64,000 nt of DNA. Source: Heliocidaris tuberculata. Lineage: Eukaryota > Echinodermata > Echinoidea > Camarodonta > Echinometridae. The position numbers and the translations under genes were made by a program. The DNA lies in assembly GCA_025618425.1 (NCBI GenBank), contig CM046846.1:31613409-31677408 (forward strand). Reading direction: 5' to 3'. Shown here piece after piece: positions 38,237 through 48,860 of the stretch. The number at the start of each line of letters is the position of its first letter. Within the stretch, counting starts at the first letter, position 1. The notes under the pieces were generated by a model. It did no database searches and was not told the DNA's origin. It worked only from the letters and a program-made list of their open reading frames with translations.

Positions 38237-40007
38237 TTTTTTTTTTTTGGGGGGGGGGCGTCGCCGGGTGGGGGGGGGGTGTCTTTTGAAAAGGGTGACA
38301 TATTCTTATTGTGTAGTGTCGAACAGCTCGTATCTGCGCCACCAGCACCACTGCCTGACATTGGAGTTGGTAAGTTTTGTCTTTTTTTTCCAAAAGGCAC
38401 CCCCCTTGAAAAAAGCTTGTGACGGCACTGTAAAGGTGTTATTATCAAAAAATTTGTCAATCTCTTCGGCTCAATTAACTGTCATTTAGGCAATGATCGA
38501 GTAAGCCTATAATTATAGGGTCTATTTTTTAAAATTCATTCGAGAAACCTTGTCGAACAATGAGATGATTGATTTGGACAGTCATGTCATTAGATTCATT
38601 ATACATTAAAATCATTTACGTTGGTTAAGACGTATCATGATTATGATCCATAGACAAATATGATTTTCTGTGCTGTTGATGTCGGAATGTTTCTAGAAAT
38701 TACTATGCGTCTTAATAGAGCATGGATGACTTGTGTTCAGAAATATCATTACATTTAACATTTGCACTTTGCACATGCAAGAAATGAAACAGTTTGATGA
38801 ACGATTTCTTCGATTGGATATCTATAGTAAAGTTTGCCCTTTTGATATTCCGGATTCCATTAAAAAAAAAAAAAAAAGTTCGCTGTATGGCGAAACTTCC
38901 TGCGCTCTTCCGTCCTCTGTGTGCATTGCAGCTGTTAACATCTGCGATCGATAGCTATATGGAAGATGATAGATTTCTAGCGGATTCATGTCACAAAAGA
39001 ACTTGTTAAATGCTGAATAAACTGCAATTATTTGATCGATCGACAATATCCTATACCTGGTTTTCATCATGTTCCATAAGGTCAACTATTTATAGATCCA
39101 CATTAGTTTACTGTGTATTATACTTATCTTATGAATTCTTATGTTATTTAAATATAGATTATTTTGAATCATTAAGCACGAAAGCAATGCATTACTGACA
39201 TGCGGGTTTTTTTTTTTTTCATTCCGATACTTATAATAAAGAATAACGAATAGAGTACAATCTGTCTTGCACTTTGGAAGGGAATGGGTTGTTTATTTTA
39301 TGTGGAAATGGTGTTGAAATATCATTTAATAAAATAGGAATAGACCTGGAAGTTATAGACAGCAATAATTGATTTATCCATTGAATATGCTAGAGTTGTA
39401 AAGGATGACAATTCTTTGGTCCCACTGAAAAAAAGTCCCCCTCCCCCCTTTCCTCCCAAGATCCCGGCGCCTCTATACTATCAGACAGGGGCGCCCCGCA
39501 ATTTGAAGGGAATGGGACATTTTGTTAATTGTTTTCCCATGCAGGTCACATCCATGCTCATTTCTGTTTTGCGACCCTGATCACATACGTGGGCCCTAAT
39601 AAAATTATACCGAACACCTCATAGGGCTGCCCCCCCCCCCCCCGGGTGAATGTTTCACCCCTCCAGACAAACAACTACCCTATCTGGCCATCTCTGACAA
39701 TCGGCTCTCAATTTTTGTTTTGTAGATGAATTATTCAACGGACCTTATGCATTATAGGTAATCGTCCGGGGAAGGGTTAGTTGTCCGGATTATGGGTAGA
39801 ATGGTCCTGGGTAGTTTTTCTATAAATACTTACATGTTGGTCTTGATACCAGATGTTGATTTGTTTTCTCAAGGCTTCCTTCTCGGCGTGGTTCTGACAT
39901 CGGATGTCGCTACTCATCTCCGATGCTTTCACGCTCTTCAAGGTCCCGATCTCATCCGCTGACAGTGTCTTCAGACCCTTCAAGGCCTTCGCCGCCTTGG
40001 TCGTCAT
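31646..40007 (-). CDS. uncharacterised coiled-coil, acidic, low-complexity protein
   Basis: Six coding exons on the minus strand: 40007-39834, 37254-37153, 36652-36530, 35949-34795, 33412-33199 and 32004-31646. Every junction is GT-AG and phases close exactly, giving 708 residues. The ATG at 40007 has A at -3. Residues 1-58 are Lys/Ala-rich. Residues about 45-135 are a charged, Gln-rich probable coiled coil (RRIQRQSYIQ, AIQQQLREQAIKDREAAARK). Exon 4 (residues 134-518) is Ser/Thr/Asp/Glu-rich and likely disordered, with acidic runs (DDIEEDEEE, GGDEEDDEEARR). Exon 5 is the most structured-looking part (LPSRRQEYLIKKALEWEEAR). The C-terminus is basic (EARRRKRALDKV) and ends RPYVSI. There is no signal peptide, membrane span or catalytic motif. 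I do not recognise a family. The long, phase-consistent spliced frame makes it a real gene despite that. Confidence 0.85.
32195..32276. repeat. (AC)n-(AT)n-(T)n compound microsatellite
   Basis: AC at about 32196-32224, AT to 32250, then about 25 T residues. Lies in intron 5 of the unrecognised gene. Confidence 0.95.
33544..34237. mobile_element. hAT-like MITE with poly-G/C runs, imperfect 8-bp TSD
   Basis: Begins CAGTGGTAGCTAGGG and ends ACCCCACTG. It is flanked by ACTATAAC (33536-33543) and ACCATAAC (34238-34245), which match at 7 of 8 positions. It contains a C run at 33597-33614 and CCGCCCCGGGCACGTGCC near the right end. Lies in intron 4 of the unrecognised gene. Confidence 0.65.
34249..34505. 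repeat. poly-G and poly-C runs
   Basis: G run at about 34252-34263 and C run at about 34482-34500. Probably remnants of the same G/C-tract elements. Confidence 0.6.
36100..36300. repeat. CT-rich and poly-C simple sequence
   Basis: C run at 36111-36120, (CT) runs at 36120-36136 and 36244-36260, another C run at 36292-36302. Lies in intron 3 of the unrecognised gene. Confidence 0.9.
36439..36508. mobile_element. about 70-bp mini-foldback (GAGAGCCAGAAGGGC family), copy 3
   Basis: TTGAGAGCCAGAAGGGCATA at the left is inverted as TTAATGCCCTTCTAGCTCCCAA at the right. It ends about 20 bases from the donor site of exon 3 in the unrecognised gene. Confidence 0.85.
36755..36925. repeat. purine-only GAA/GGA tract
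   Basis: Almost pure A/G for about 170 bases (GAAGAGGAGGAAGG, GGAGGAGGAGG) in intron 2 of the unrecognised gene. Confidence 0.9.
37278..37430. repeat. (ATC)n microsatellite with embedded perfect hairpin
   Basis: CATCAT repeats. Within them 37385-37399 and 37404-37418 are exact reverse complements (15-bp stem TCACCGCCGTCGGTG, 4-base loop TCAT). Lies in intron 1 of the unrecognised gene. Confidence 0.9.
37425..37720 (-). mobile_element. LINE 3'-end-like repeat with (AAATG)n tail, copy 2
   Basis: CATTTCATTTCTCTTCATTT, TTTCCACTTCCAACAA, ACAGCGTACAATAGGCATA, GGAGGGGACTGCTAAAAAGC and GCAAAAATAGTGTAT match the order in 24395-24810. Confidence 0.75.
37728..37820. repeat. (ATC)n/(ATT)n microsatellite
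   Basis: ATCATCATCATTATC repeats in intron 1 of the unrecognised gene. Confidence 0.95.
37880..38420. repeat. mosaic of G/C- and A/T-run element fragments
   Basis: G run at 38021-38037, A run at about 38205-38234, T run then G run at 38237-38258, and a second G run at 38270-38279. GGAGTCGCCAGAGGGGTGCGGAGGG marks one probable element end near 38158. I cannot resolve boundaries. Confidence 0.5.
38430..39415. other. intron sequence, nothing recognised
   Basis: AT-rich part of intron 1 of the unrecognised gene, with short poly-A (38863-38877) and poly-T (39208-39220) runs. No nested gene is supported. Confidence 0.4.
39420..39680. repeat. C-run element fragments
   Basis: CCCCCTCCCCCC, GGCGCCTCTATACTATCAG, CAGGGGCGCCCCGC and a C run at 39630-39644 resemble termini of the hAT-like G/C-run family. 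No duplication was found. Confidence 0.45.
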
Positions 40008-40379
40008 GGTGATGAGATGCACTCCCTTCCCGTCTACCTACCGGAGTCTGTTATGTTCTAAGTCTGAATGATGCTGTCCTGATGCCGGGCTTCATCCTTC
40101 GGATGTTGGCAGTCCCTTACCGAAAGTAATTATCATCAGCAATGTTGCGAAAGAGGAAGTACCTTGCTGTTTTTTCGAGGCAGATCCAGAAATGTTCATA
40201 AATGATCTGCAGAAATGATAAATGATGGGATTTATGTTGCGAGATATATTGATAAGAAATTGGGGGATAGGCCTATCATTCATGTCATTGGTGTGACTTT
40301 TTAAAGGAATCGTGGGCATTTTGTATTTGTAATATTTGTAAAGAGTACCGACATGCAAAGGGACTGTGAGAGATAAAAC

Positions 40380-40453
40380 AATTATATAATATATATATAT
40401 AGAAAGAATGGAGGAAAGGGAAGGGATGATATAGGGACAGAGAGAGAGGGGGA

Positions 40454-40496
<43 letters not shown>

Positions 40497-40560
40497 GGAG
40501 GGAGAGAAAGAGAGAGAGAATGTGAGAGGGAGAGAGAGAATGGGAGAGAGAGAGAGGTGA
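40380..40560. repeat. (AT)n and (GA)n simple repeats
   Basis: Short AT run at about 40383-40401, then GA-dominated sequence from 40436 to 40557 with a pure GA run near 40460-40492. Upstream flank of the unrecognised gene. Confidence 0.95.
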
Positions 40561-40619
40561 AATAAAAGAGGAAGGAGACGGTCACAGGTGACCAGATAGC
40601 ATTCAGACAATAACTTACG

Positions 40620-43600
40620 TTACGTGGTCATGGCAATAATAATTGCACTTTGGGAAACCCCCTTTCATAAACCATTTATGCGGTTCATTCAGGGAAATCA
40701 AACATATATTATATTAGTTTCTGCACCCGAGCTAAGATTATATTATTTCTTTGTATGAAAAATGGGCTCCAAAATAGACATCAATCAGCCTCGTTAACGG
40801 GTCAATAGTATTAACAATTTCTTGGATAGTACTAACAATTTCCTTTAAAAGGCCACATTGATAAATATATCTGACATTTAAGAAAGAAATTAACGCTTAT
40901 AGACACGAAGCAGGCCCCGGCAAAAATTAAAAAAAAGTATAAGTTACTTAACCCATATCCTGGTTCTATGCTTGGATATAATACTGCCCGAAGTGACGGG
41001 AACACAAAACATGTAGATGAACATCATGCTATGGCTTATAAATCATCCACACAGCCGGGGCCTGCATGGCCACTGGATCAATTGCAGAAAAATACCACTT
41101 CATGGTTTTTGTTGTTTGTTCCCCTTTTCTATAAAGTCCACAGCGCGAAGGACACTTTATATTCAGTTTTGCACGACCTAAGTTAACTTCTGCAAAATGT
41201 ATAATCCGTCTTGTTAAAAAAAAAAAAAAAACACTTTATTATTATATTCCTGGAACTTTATATAATTAAGTCAATATTTCAGGTTCGATGGTGATGTGTT
41301 GTTTAAAATCTTCCCTTTAATAACAATAGGCCTCATAATTTTTTGTTGCTGTTGTTGTTGGTTTTTTTGTTTGTTCACTTCACAACTTAAATACACTAGA
41401 TGAGTTCATGCTCACTTTGCCATTCTCTCTGATAATCTATAATGTCTAATTACATCTCCTGAAAATTAAAGCCTGCTTCGTTTTCAAAATTGATTTCATG
41501 GAAGAACGTTTAGATAGACAATAGCATGACAGCTACAAACCAATATCATTTAATAAACCGATGCTTAACAGTCGATGAAACGTTATTGATCGCTCTCAAC
41601 ATTATCAACAAGACTTTAATTACCAACTGATCACTAATTATCAAGCGTTTTTTATGGAACAATGTAGCATGACGGTGGTAAATGATAAAACAACGAGGCT
41701 GCATTTGGGTCCATCTAACTTTATAGTAAGGAGGGGGTGGACAGTCATATTTTAAAAAACGTTTTCGCCCTTTCTCCTTCCGCCGTCTTTCCCCCTTTAT
41801 TGGGAGTTTGGGAGGGGTGACCGCCATTTAAAGCCCTGCACGCCGCCGGATTCATTATATCCTCTGTCTGTACATTCTTGAAAAAGTAAAACAAGTTTAC
41901 TTATTAACTTATCAACTTAGAGAGTTTTATACCATAACTGGGTATAAATTTGTCACATATTCTGAATATTCGTTGATTTCAAAATGTGACAAAATAACTG
42001 ATTGGGCATAAACATGCTTCTTTTTGATTTTGTCCAGCAATGAGAGCAATTATGTACCCAAGCTTTATCCACTATATAAAGAGTTAGGTTGGCCCTCTCC
42101 ACCTCCCCTAATTCAAACAATGGTCAAAACGTGAACATAATCGCAGAATCTTGTCCTATAGATTGTCGTAAAGAAGTGCAAATTTGTTGAGTTGTCTTTT
42201 TCATGGTCAGAACATGTCCTACATCTAATTGACACCTATGTCATGAATGACAAAACATGATGTGCGATGTCTCATCGTTATCTGTAGACTATCTAACATG
42301 TAATTCCCAGGGGCGTTTCTACATTTTAATGGAGGGATCGTCAAATCGAACTTACCGATAAGTCTTGCTTTAAGTTTTTTCAACAGTTAAGCACAAAAAG
42401 AAATGGTTATCAGAAGGCCCACTAGATCAAGGAGTGATAACTCCTTGACTAGATCAACATGTCTGTCTCGTGGGCTGTAGCTAAATTTTGGTGAATATTA
42501 ACATTTCGTTATAGTATACAATTTGTTGTTTGTTAGGCAAACCATGTAAAATACCGGTAAGACGGTGGAAAAAATGAAGATGGTGAAACTATTTTCAAAT
42601 GCAGTTTGGAATTGTGTCACTGTGTCATCTGGTAGCCATATTCACAAAATCGCTATTATACATCTTCGACAAATAGTGAATGGAAGCTCTGTTTTATATC
42701 TTCACATCCTCTTTATCTCATCTTTTTCTTTCCTTTTTAAAACAAATCAATTTCTGCTAATCTTCTCATCGCTTCTTCTGATATTTGGTCCTTTTCTAGC
42801 AACGACCCTATTTGAATAACGGTGCACTAAATCCTAAAACTAAACACTACAGCCTCAAACGGCGGACCGTCTTATGTCCATGAGAAATGAGTTTGAAAGG
42901 GGATTAAGAATCTGCGAGGGTTGATCAAACAATTCCCTCAAACACTGGCTCAAATATAACGGTTATTCTTAGCTTTGTTTAATATTTCGTGCAGTTGTTG
43001 TGTTTGATATCTAGAATCCGTAAGAAAAGTCGAAACGTAAATAGTGATTCCCTATGGAAACGAAATCTAGATTCAAGATACCGATTATGAAAAGCGATAT
43101 CATTGAGGCGCCATAACAAAAACTAGCACTGCGCATGTCTTCTTTGCATGTCTTCTTCATTGGTGACCATCTTTATTTCAATTAATCGGAGTTCACAGGG
43201 CTGAAAATTTTGACAGGGAAGGGAAAGGGTGAGTCTGACCGATTTACCCACAATATTTCCAATAATTAAGCCCCCCCCCCAAAAAAAAAAAGGAAAGGAA
43301 AAAAAATCGGGTTCAGGTATTTTTAGATTCGCTGATATGGAGTCAGAGAAAAATAAATTCAAGGCCCCCCCACTCCCACTATTTTATAAAACAAAAACTA
43401 AAACAAAAACAAAAAATAAAAGGGTCCTCAGATTTACCGATATAATGCATAAGATTGTAACGGGGCAGGGGCAGAATATCAGAATTAAGTTCCCCAGTTT
43501 TAAACAAAAACTTTTGACGCTCATGCATGAATCCCATGCCGTTTGGGCACTTATCTCATGTCGAAAACCCAAACCTCTGAATTTATTAAGCTATGGCTTG

Positions 43601-43800
43601 ATATGGCACATCTTTTCTTAATGCTTTGTGTTTACATCGCAATAATTCTAAAAGTAAAACTGGATTGAAGAAAAAAACAAACTTTAATCCTACTTGTAAA
43701 TATTCTTGATTAATTTGTTTATGTTCATAAAATAATCTTTTAACTTAGTGAATTACATATAGCCTTCGACGGGCATTTCGTCTCTGCTGGGACTTCCACC
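40620..43800. other. gene-poor intergenic sequence
   Basis: No gene recognised. A poly-A run lies at 41217-41231. A hairpin lies at about 42423-42460 (AGATCAAGGAGT against ACTCCTTGACTAGATC). C and A runs at 43271-43291 suggest another element fragment. CAGGGGCGTTTCTACA at about 42309 resembles a solo hAT-like end. Confidence 0.45.
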
Positions 43801-43814
43801 CTATTATTTTCAGG

Positions 43815-44154
43815 CAGAGGCGTCGATTATGGGGTGTCAGAGGAGCAGTCCCCCCCCCCCCCCGAAAATACTGGGAGTGCAAACATATCGTCTTGCCCCA
43901 CCAATAACTCCGGAGGTGTAAATTAAAATAAGGAAAAATGATGCAAAACTCGAGAAATAAAACCTTCCAAACAATGAAATATAAAAGGTATCAATTTTGC
44001 CGCGCGCTTAGCGTGCAAATTCTCCAATTTTCCCTGCTTCAATAACCGTTGAGAAGCTGGTAATTAAGAGGCGTTAAGAAAATCATGAAGGATACTATTA
44101 GGCTGTCTTGCCCCCCCCCCCCCCCCCCATCCGAAAAACGGATCGACTCCCCTG
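43815..44154. mobile_element. hAT-like MITE with poly-C runs, imperfect 8-bp TSD
   Basis: Begins CAGAGGCGTCGATTATGGGG and ends CGGATCGACTCCCCTG, an imperfect inverse. C runs lie at 43850-43863 and 44111-44128. Flanks TTTTCAGG (43807-43814) and TTTTCACG (44155-44162) agree at 7 of 8 positions. Confidence 0.8.
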
Positions 44155-44159
44155 TTTTC

Positions 44160-44275
44160 ACGTATTTGTTAATGTTTGTATAGTCTTGTGTTTGTGTTTA
44201 TGACTTGTATTTGTATATATTTTTGATGTTTTTTATGAGTGGAAAAATAAACTTGAAACTTTAAGAACACGGCTT
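44160..44275 (+). mobile_element. possible LINE 3' tail
   Basis: A T-rich stretch with TGTTTGTATAGTC ends TTTTATGAGTGGAAAAATAAACTTGAAAC, a pattern common at 3' ends of non-LTR elements. No reverse transcriptase is attached. Confidence 0.35.
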
Positions 44276-44324
44276 TATATTTCAGCCCTAAAAATTAAAA
44301 CTCCATATGCGAGAGACAAGTTAT

Positions 44325-44546
44325 GAGCCTGATCAGTTAGTCATGGATGGACATTTGACAAATTTTGGAAGTTTGAAAGGCCTGTAGAAAAAAGTATTTT
44401 ATTTTTATGTTTCATTGTGAAGGGCATCACTGAAGGAACTGAAATTTCATAAAATTTGCTTCCCATGGTAGCCTACTAAAATAATAATCCATAAATTATT
44501 TGATGTCACGGATGGACAAAATGCCTACTGTTAACTGATCAGGCTC
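44325..44546. mobile_element. 222-bp foldback MITE (GAGCCTGATCAGTTA termini)
   Basis: GAGCCTGATCAGTTA at 44325-44339 is exactly inverted at 44532-44546. GGATGGACATTTGAC and GGATGGACAAAATG occur inside as well. Confidence 0.88.
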
Positions 44547-44675
44547 TTAGAATGTAAGAGTTTATTTTGTGAATATTCTGTTAAAAATAAAACTAGAAGA
44601 CACTAAAATGATTTTTTCGATTTTGTATGAGAAAAAAAAGAAGTTTATAATCACATCATATATTTTTCTTCTCTA

Positions 44676-44935
44676 CTAAACAAAACCGAGTAACGAGAAA
44701 TCAACAAAATAATAACCTATATAAGACACGATGCAGTATGTTTTAAATCTCTTTCCATTTCTTGATTTGAAATTATTCGTTTGATATATGCGTTTTTCTT
44801 TGTTAATTATGTTATAGTTGTTAACTTATCCATTTTATGTTACCCTGTACCGCGTTCGATAAGAACACGTAACCTGGGTTCATTGTATTCCCTTTATTGA
44901 TTAATAAAAGATGATTTATTTAAAAAAAAAAAAAA
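44676..44935 (+). mobile_element. poly(A)-tailed retro-insert with about 75-bp flanking direct repeats
   Basis: The insert has AATAAA at 44903-44908 and a 14-base A run at 44922-44935. It is flanked by a direct repeat, 44598-44675 and 44936-45010. Both copies start AGACACTAAA and end TTCTTCTCTA, and both contain TTATAATCACATCATATAT. The insert has no open frame. It could be a 5'-truncated retroelement or a processed copy of a 3' UTR. Confidence 0.8.
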
Positions 44936-45184
44936 AGACACTAAATGATTTTTTTTATTTGTATGAGAGAAAAAAAAGGTTATAATCACATCATATATAT
45001 TTCTTCTCTAGGAACGAACAGCGGATTTAATGTGTATGAAAAGGGAATCGTTAAAACATTTTCCTGGCAACCAAAGGACTACCCTGTTGTAAATGTTATT
45101 TTATGGACAGCACCAGCGGCTTATAATTATCTTCTAACTTCCTACATGTAATTACCATTTATAGTCACATAATTATAGTGATCG

Positions 45185-45265
45185 CAGAATGAGAGAAAGA
45201 GAGAGGGGGGAGTGCATGAGGGAGTGAGAGAGAGGGGGTGAAGGAGAGAGAGAGAGAGGGGGTGA

Positions 45266-45301
<36 letters not shown>

Positions 45302-45315
45302 GTGGTAGGGGAGAA
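45185..45315. repeat. (GA)n microsatellite region
   Basis: GAGAGAG with GGGGGTGAAG interruptions repeated twice. The opposite-strand Ser/Leu frames are artefacts. Confidence 0.95.
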
Positions 45316-45569
45316 AAAGAAGATGGAAATATGTACTGAAAACCAAAATCGGTTGGGGGTAAGCAACAATGTTGATCAGAGACACTTATACCCAAAGGAG
45401 GCATTGCTTATTTACCCTAAAGACTGGGGCAATTGGTAACCCCTATTTTATTTTAAAGGGATACAGTTTTGGAACTCTTTTCCAAAACATTAAAACCGTT
45501 AAAGATTTTTTCCTCTTTTCAAATTTCAGTCGCAACAATATTAAAAATGAGTTCCTAAAATAATCTGTG

Positions 45570-47130
45570 TATTATTTATATAGCTTCAATTCCTTTTATG
45601 TTAAATTAGTTTGTTCATGAAATCAGTCCTGATTTGTTATAGTTTTGAACAATCTCTTTATATCTTGCTTTCTGATAATGTAATTCAAATAGAATAGTCT
45701 ATGAATTTATCAATATCTTAATATTCTTGGAACCTGTAAAAGTTTGCATTAAAATAGGGATACTGACAATTTTCATTTTTTAACCCTCCATGTGATAATG
45801 ATGATAAACCTCATAATACATAATGCGTGAAAGGCATGCTGTTTCCGAAATGACAAAGGAAGTACACAGAATAAACATAATTTTCCTTGATATGTAATAC
45901 ATAAAGAAAAATATTTATCGTATCTATATACCTTTGGTCGATGATGCCAATAAATGTTGGGAGGCACGTATACATGCATGTAAATAAGTCGGATTGGTTA
46001 TAGACATAAAGTCATAAAAAGATCATTATAGTAAAAGCACTGTTTTGTTTCAAAATGGACTGCAATAATCTTATAACATAACATTTATTCCCATCTTTAC
46101 CAAAATACATACAAATATTTAAATATGTAAAGAGAAAGAAGGCGATTTGAGTAAAAATACACAGCTAAGTAAACGCATGATGATCCAATTATGCCGAAGA
46201 ATATTCACAAAATTTAGAGACGATACAAGCACATAGACCCACCTCTGATTAAAGTGCTGGAAAGAATGGGACGTCCTGACTCAGCGCAGTCTCCTTCTCC
46301 TGATTCAGAAACTTCATCAAGAATTCATCTTTCTCTCACCGAATGTCAATCAAAAAGTTTTATTTAATTATGTAGACATTTATAGATTGGTGATATTTTC
46401 CGTTCAAGAAAATCAGCAAGGCAACTATAGACGGAAAGAAGAGAACTTGGATAGCCTGCCCAGCTACAACTCTGAGAAGTAAATCGCCTAAACTCCTTGA
46501 AAAGTCAACCCACGGTGCTTGGGCTTCGTTGTTGAGATTCATAACATGCTTATCACTAGGGGACGCCAGAAATAGCAGCCATACTCGAGGCTGTATGTTT
46601 ACAAGTGGTCCCGACAGTGAAGCAAATACTGATTTCAATGAGTGCGTTTCTAAAATTGGGAACTCAACGGGAACGAGGCAAAGAGTGTGGTACTGACAAA
46701 GAGGTGAAACCTCCCAAGTTTGTTTCGGAATAATGAGATTTTTCAATAGATTCAATCCGCCGGAACATTTCCAGTGTCATTAGGAAAATGGGAGTTTTTT
46801 GTTTTAGAATAGTGAAGCAAGAATAAAATGGAATTGGTCCTTTCGTCACCCTTTCCTGGCCCCCAAAACATCCTACAATCTTAAAAAAAAAAAAAAAAAC
46901 TAAAGTGGGGACGTAAATCAACGAAGATGTTTGATTAGGCCAGGAAGAAACAGGATACCTTTATCACTGCACTTAATGTTATGCTTGTTATACTGTTATG
47001 ATAATAATTTTATTTATGAAGGTGAAATGCACTTATACAGATTGTTCAAACCAATCGGCGCTATTGTCATTTCATATGTTTTCACCACTGATGCATCGTG
47101 AATTTTTTGGGGACAATTTCGAAATGTAAA
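45570..47130. other. gene-poor intergenic sequence
   Basis: A 131-codon frame at 46360-46755 (minus) has no recognisable domain, no splice partner and AT-skewed composition. I leave it out as a gene. Confidence 0.4.
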
Positions 47131-47139
47131 TTTACAAGG

Positions 47140-47720
47140 AATCCCTTTCTTTCCAATTTTTCAAAATGTTCATCCTTTCTCTCCTCTACTTCCCCTTACT
47201 CTTCCTATATGTCCTTTCCCCTTCCCTTCCAGACTTCATTTCCCTTTTCCTTCCATATTTCTTTCTTCCCTAGATGCAACGCTTATATCCCTCTTTCCGT
47301 CTCATCAAGCCTGTTCTTCGTAGTTAAAAAAAAAATCTTCTTCCCATTCTTTCATATGACTTCTTCCACTTCCCATCTCAATTTTCCCTTTTCCTCATTG
47401 TCTCTAAATTTTCTTTCATCTGCTTCTTCTCTTGTATCTGCTTTCCTCTAATTCCTTGCTTCCGTTCTTCTTTTTGTACTTTTTATCTCTTTCATTTATT
47501 CGTCCCCTTTCTTACGATCTCAGACCTTTCCTTATAATTATGTATCCCTCCCTCTCTCATTCTCGTTCTATCTCACTTTCCTCTTATGTGTTATTCCCTC
47601 TTCCCTTTTGTCTTCTTTCTCTCCTCCCCTACATCTCAATCTTCTTAATTCCTCCCTGTATCCTCCCCATTCTCTTCCTATTCTTTCCAACCCTTCTCTT
47701 TTTATATGCTTTCCTCATCT
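47140..47720. repeat. about 580-bp pyrimidine-rich strand
   Basis: The plus strand is overwhelmingly C and T (TTTCTCTCCTCTACTTCCCC and similar) without a fixed period, so it is degenerate rather than a clean microsatellite. It resumes briefly at 47912-48000, after the MITE insertion. Confidence 0.85.
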
Positions 47721-47725
47721 CTATC

Positions 47726-47911
47726 CAGTGGCGGATTTGAGAGGGGGGGGGGCACTTCCGGCTCGTACCTCCCTTTGAAACCAAATTGTAGGCATACATT
47801 GTGCCCCTCCCCCCTTTTGGACATGATAACCTTTTCCACCTCTGTTTTGCTTGTTAGAAATTTTTTAGATATTTGTGCCCCTTCTTTCACAAAATCCTGG
47901 ATCCGCCTCTG
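47726..47911. mobile_element. hAT-like MITE, 186 bp, perfect 8-bp TSD TCTCTATC
   Basis: Starts CAGTGGCGGATTTGAGAGGG with a G run and ends AATCCTGGATCCGCCTCTG, its imperfect inverse. TCTCTATC stands on both sides (47718-47725 and 47912-47919). It interrupts the pyrimidine-rich region, which shows it inserted later. Confidence 0.92.
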
Positions 47912-48059
47912 TCTCTATCTATCCACTTTTTATCCTACCCGCTTCCTCTCTTTTATCCCCTACTTCTACTATTCTCATCGGTTTCCCCCTTCTTTTAAAG
48001 CTCATAGACAGTCTCGGTAGCAAAAATCATACTGGCAAGAAACTTATCTAACATAGTCA

Positions 48060-48490
48060 CATACTATTCTCCTTTTATCATAAGACACATGTACGAGATT
48101 ATTTAACATTCCATTCACGATTTCGAACAAATTTTAGTGTAAATATCTGTAAGAAACGCTTGGTAACGGATTTTCACTGCCTCACGCTAAGACCATATCC
48201 ACCCGAAGGTTCCCCGCACAATAAACTCAGCGCTTCGCACTATATGCAGCGTATTCTATACACACATCAATCCTCATGTGAGTAGCGTGTGTGGCCGTTG
48301 TTTGAATTTAAATCCCCTCTTTTTGGTCAGGGATTTTTATTACTTTTCACCTTCATTCGATAAACATTTCACTTAAGGAGGAAAAAACTTTACAGCATCT
48401 TAGTTATGTTAGTACCCTCCTATTTATTAAGTAAAATCAAAGAAATCTCACGAAAAGTTTTTGAGGGCTTACCAAAACTATCTGTTACCT
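48060..48490 (+). repeat. dispersed about 450-bp repeat, copy B
   Basis: Same word order as 6400-6880, including GTGTAAATATCTGTAAG, GGTTCCCCGCACA, GCGCTTCGCA, AAGAAATCTCA and TTTTTGAGGGCTTACCAAAACT. Confidence 0.75.
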
Positions 48491-48651
48491 TTAACTGGGC
48501 CTCTATGAAGAACAGAGCCATTATATTAATGGCTCTAGGCTCTGAACAGATCTTTCCAGCCGTCATTTTCTTTCTCTCTCTATTTGTTTTTTATTATTTT
48601 TTTTTTTTTTTTATAAATTGTTGATTTATATAACTGTGTATTATTTTAATG

Positions 48652-48860
48652 TACACTCTATAAAACTAAAGTGTTAAATCACCATTTATAAGGGCCGAGG
48701 AGTGACCGTTTTCTTTCTCAAAATGACAGATTAACTGTTTTAACATGGTGGATTCAGTGTTGCATCCAGCATGTTAAAAGTGTTAAACTACCATTTTGAA
48801 AAAGTGGTCACTTCTCAGCCCTTTTAAATGGTAACTTAACACTTTATTTGTTAGAGTGTA
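48652..48860. mobile_element. 209-bp foldback MITE (TACACTCTA termini)
   Basis: TACACTCTATAAAACTAAAG at the left is inverted as CTTTATTTGTTAGAGTGTA at the right. CCATTTATAAGGGC and GCCCTTTTAAATGG, and GTTTTAACATGG and CATGTTAAAAG, are further mirrored pairs. Confidence 0.92.

Noticed and set aside
37827..38460. 188-codon frame and overlapping frames with Lys, Phe and Pro runs
   Set aside because: They result from poly-A/T and poly-G/C runs of element fragments and contain no domain.
46360..46755. 131-codon minus-strand frame as a membrane protein
   Set aside because: It has one hydrophobic stretch but no recognisable family, no splice partner and no support from context.
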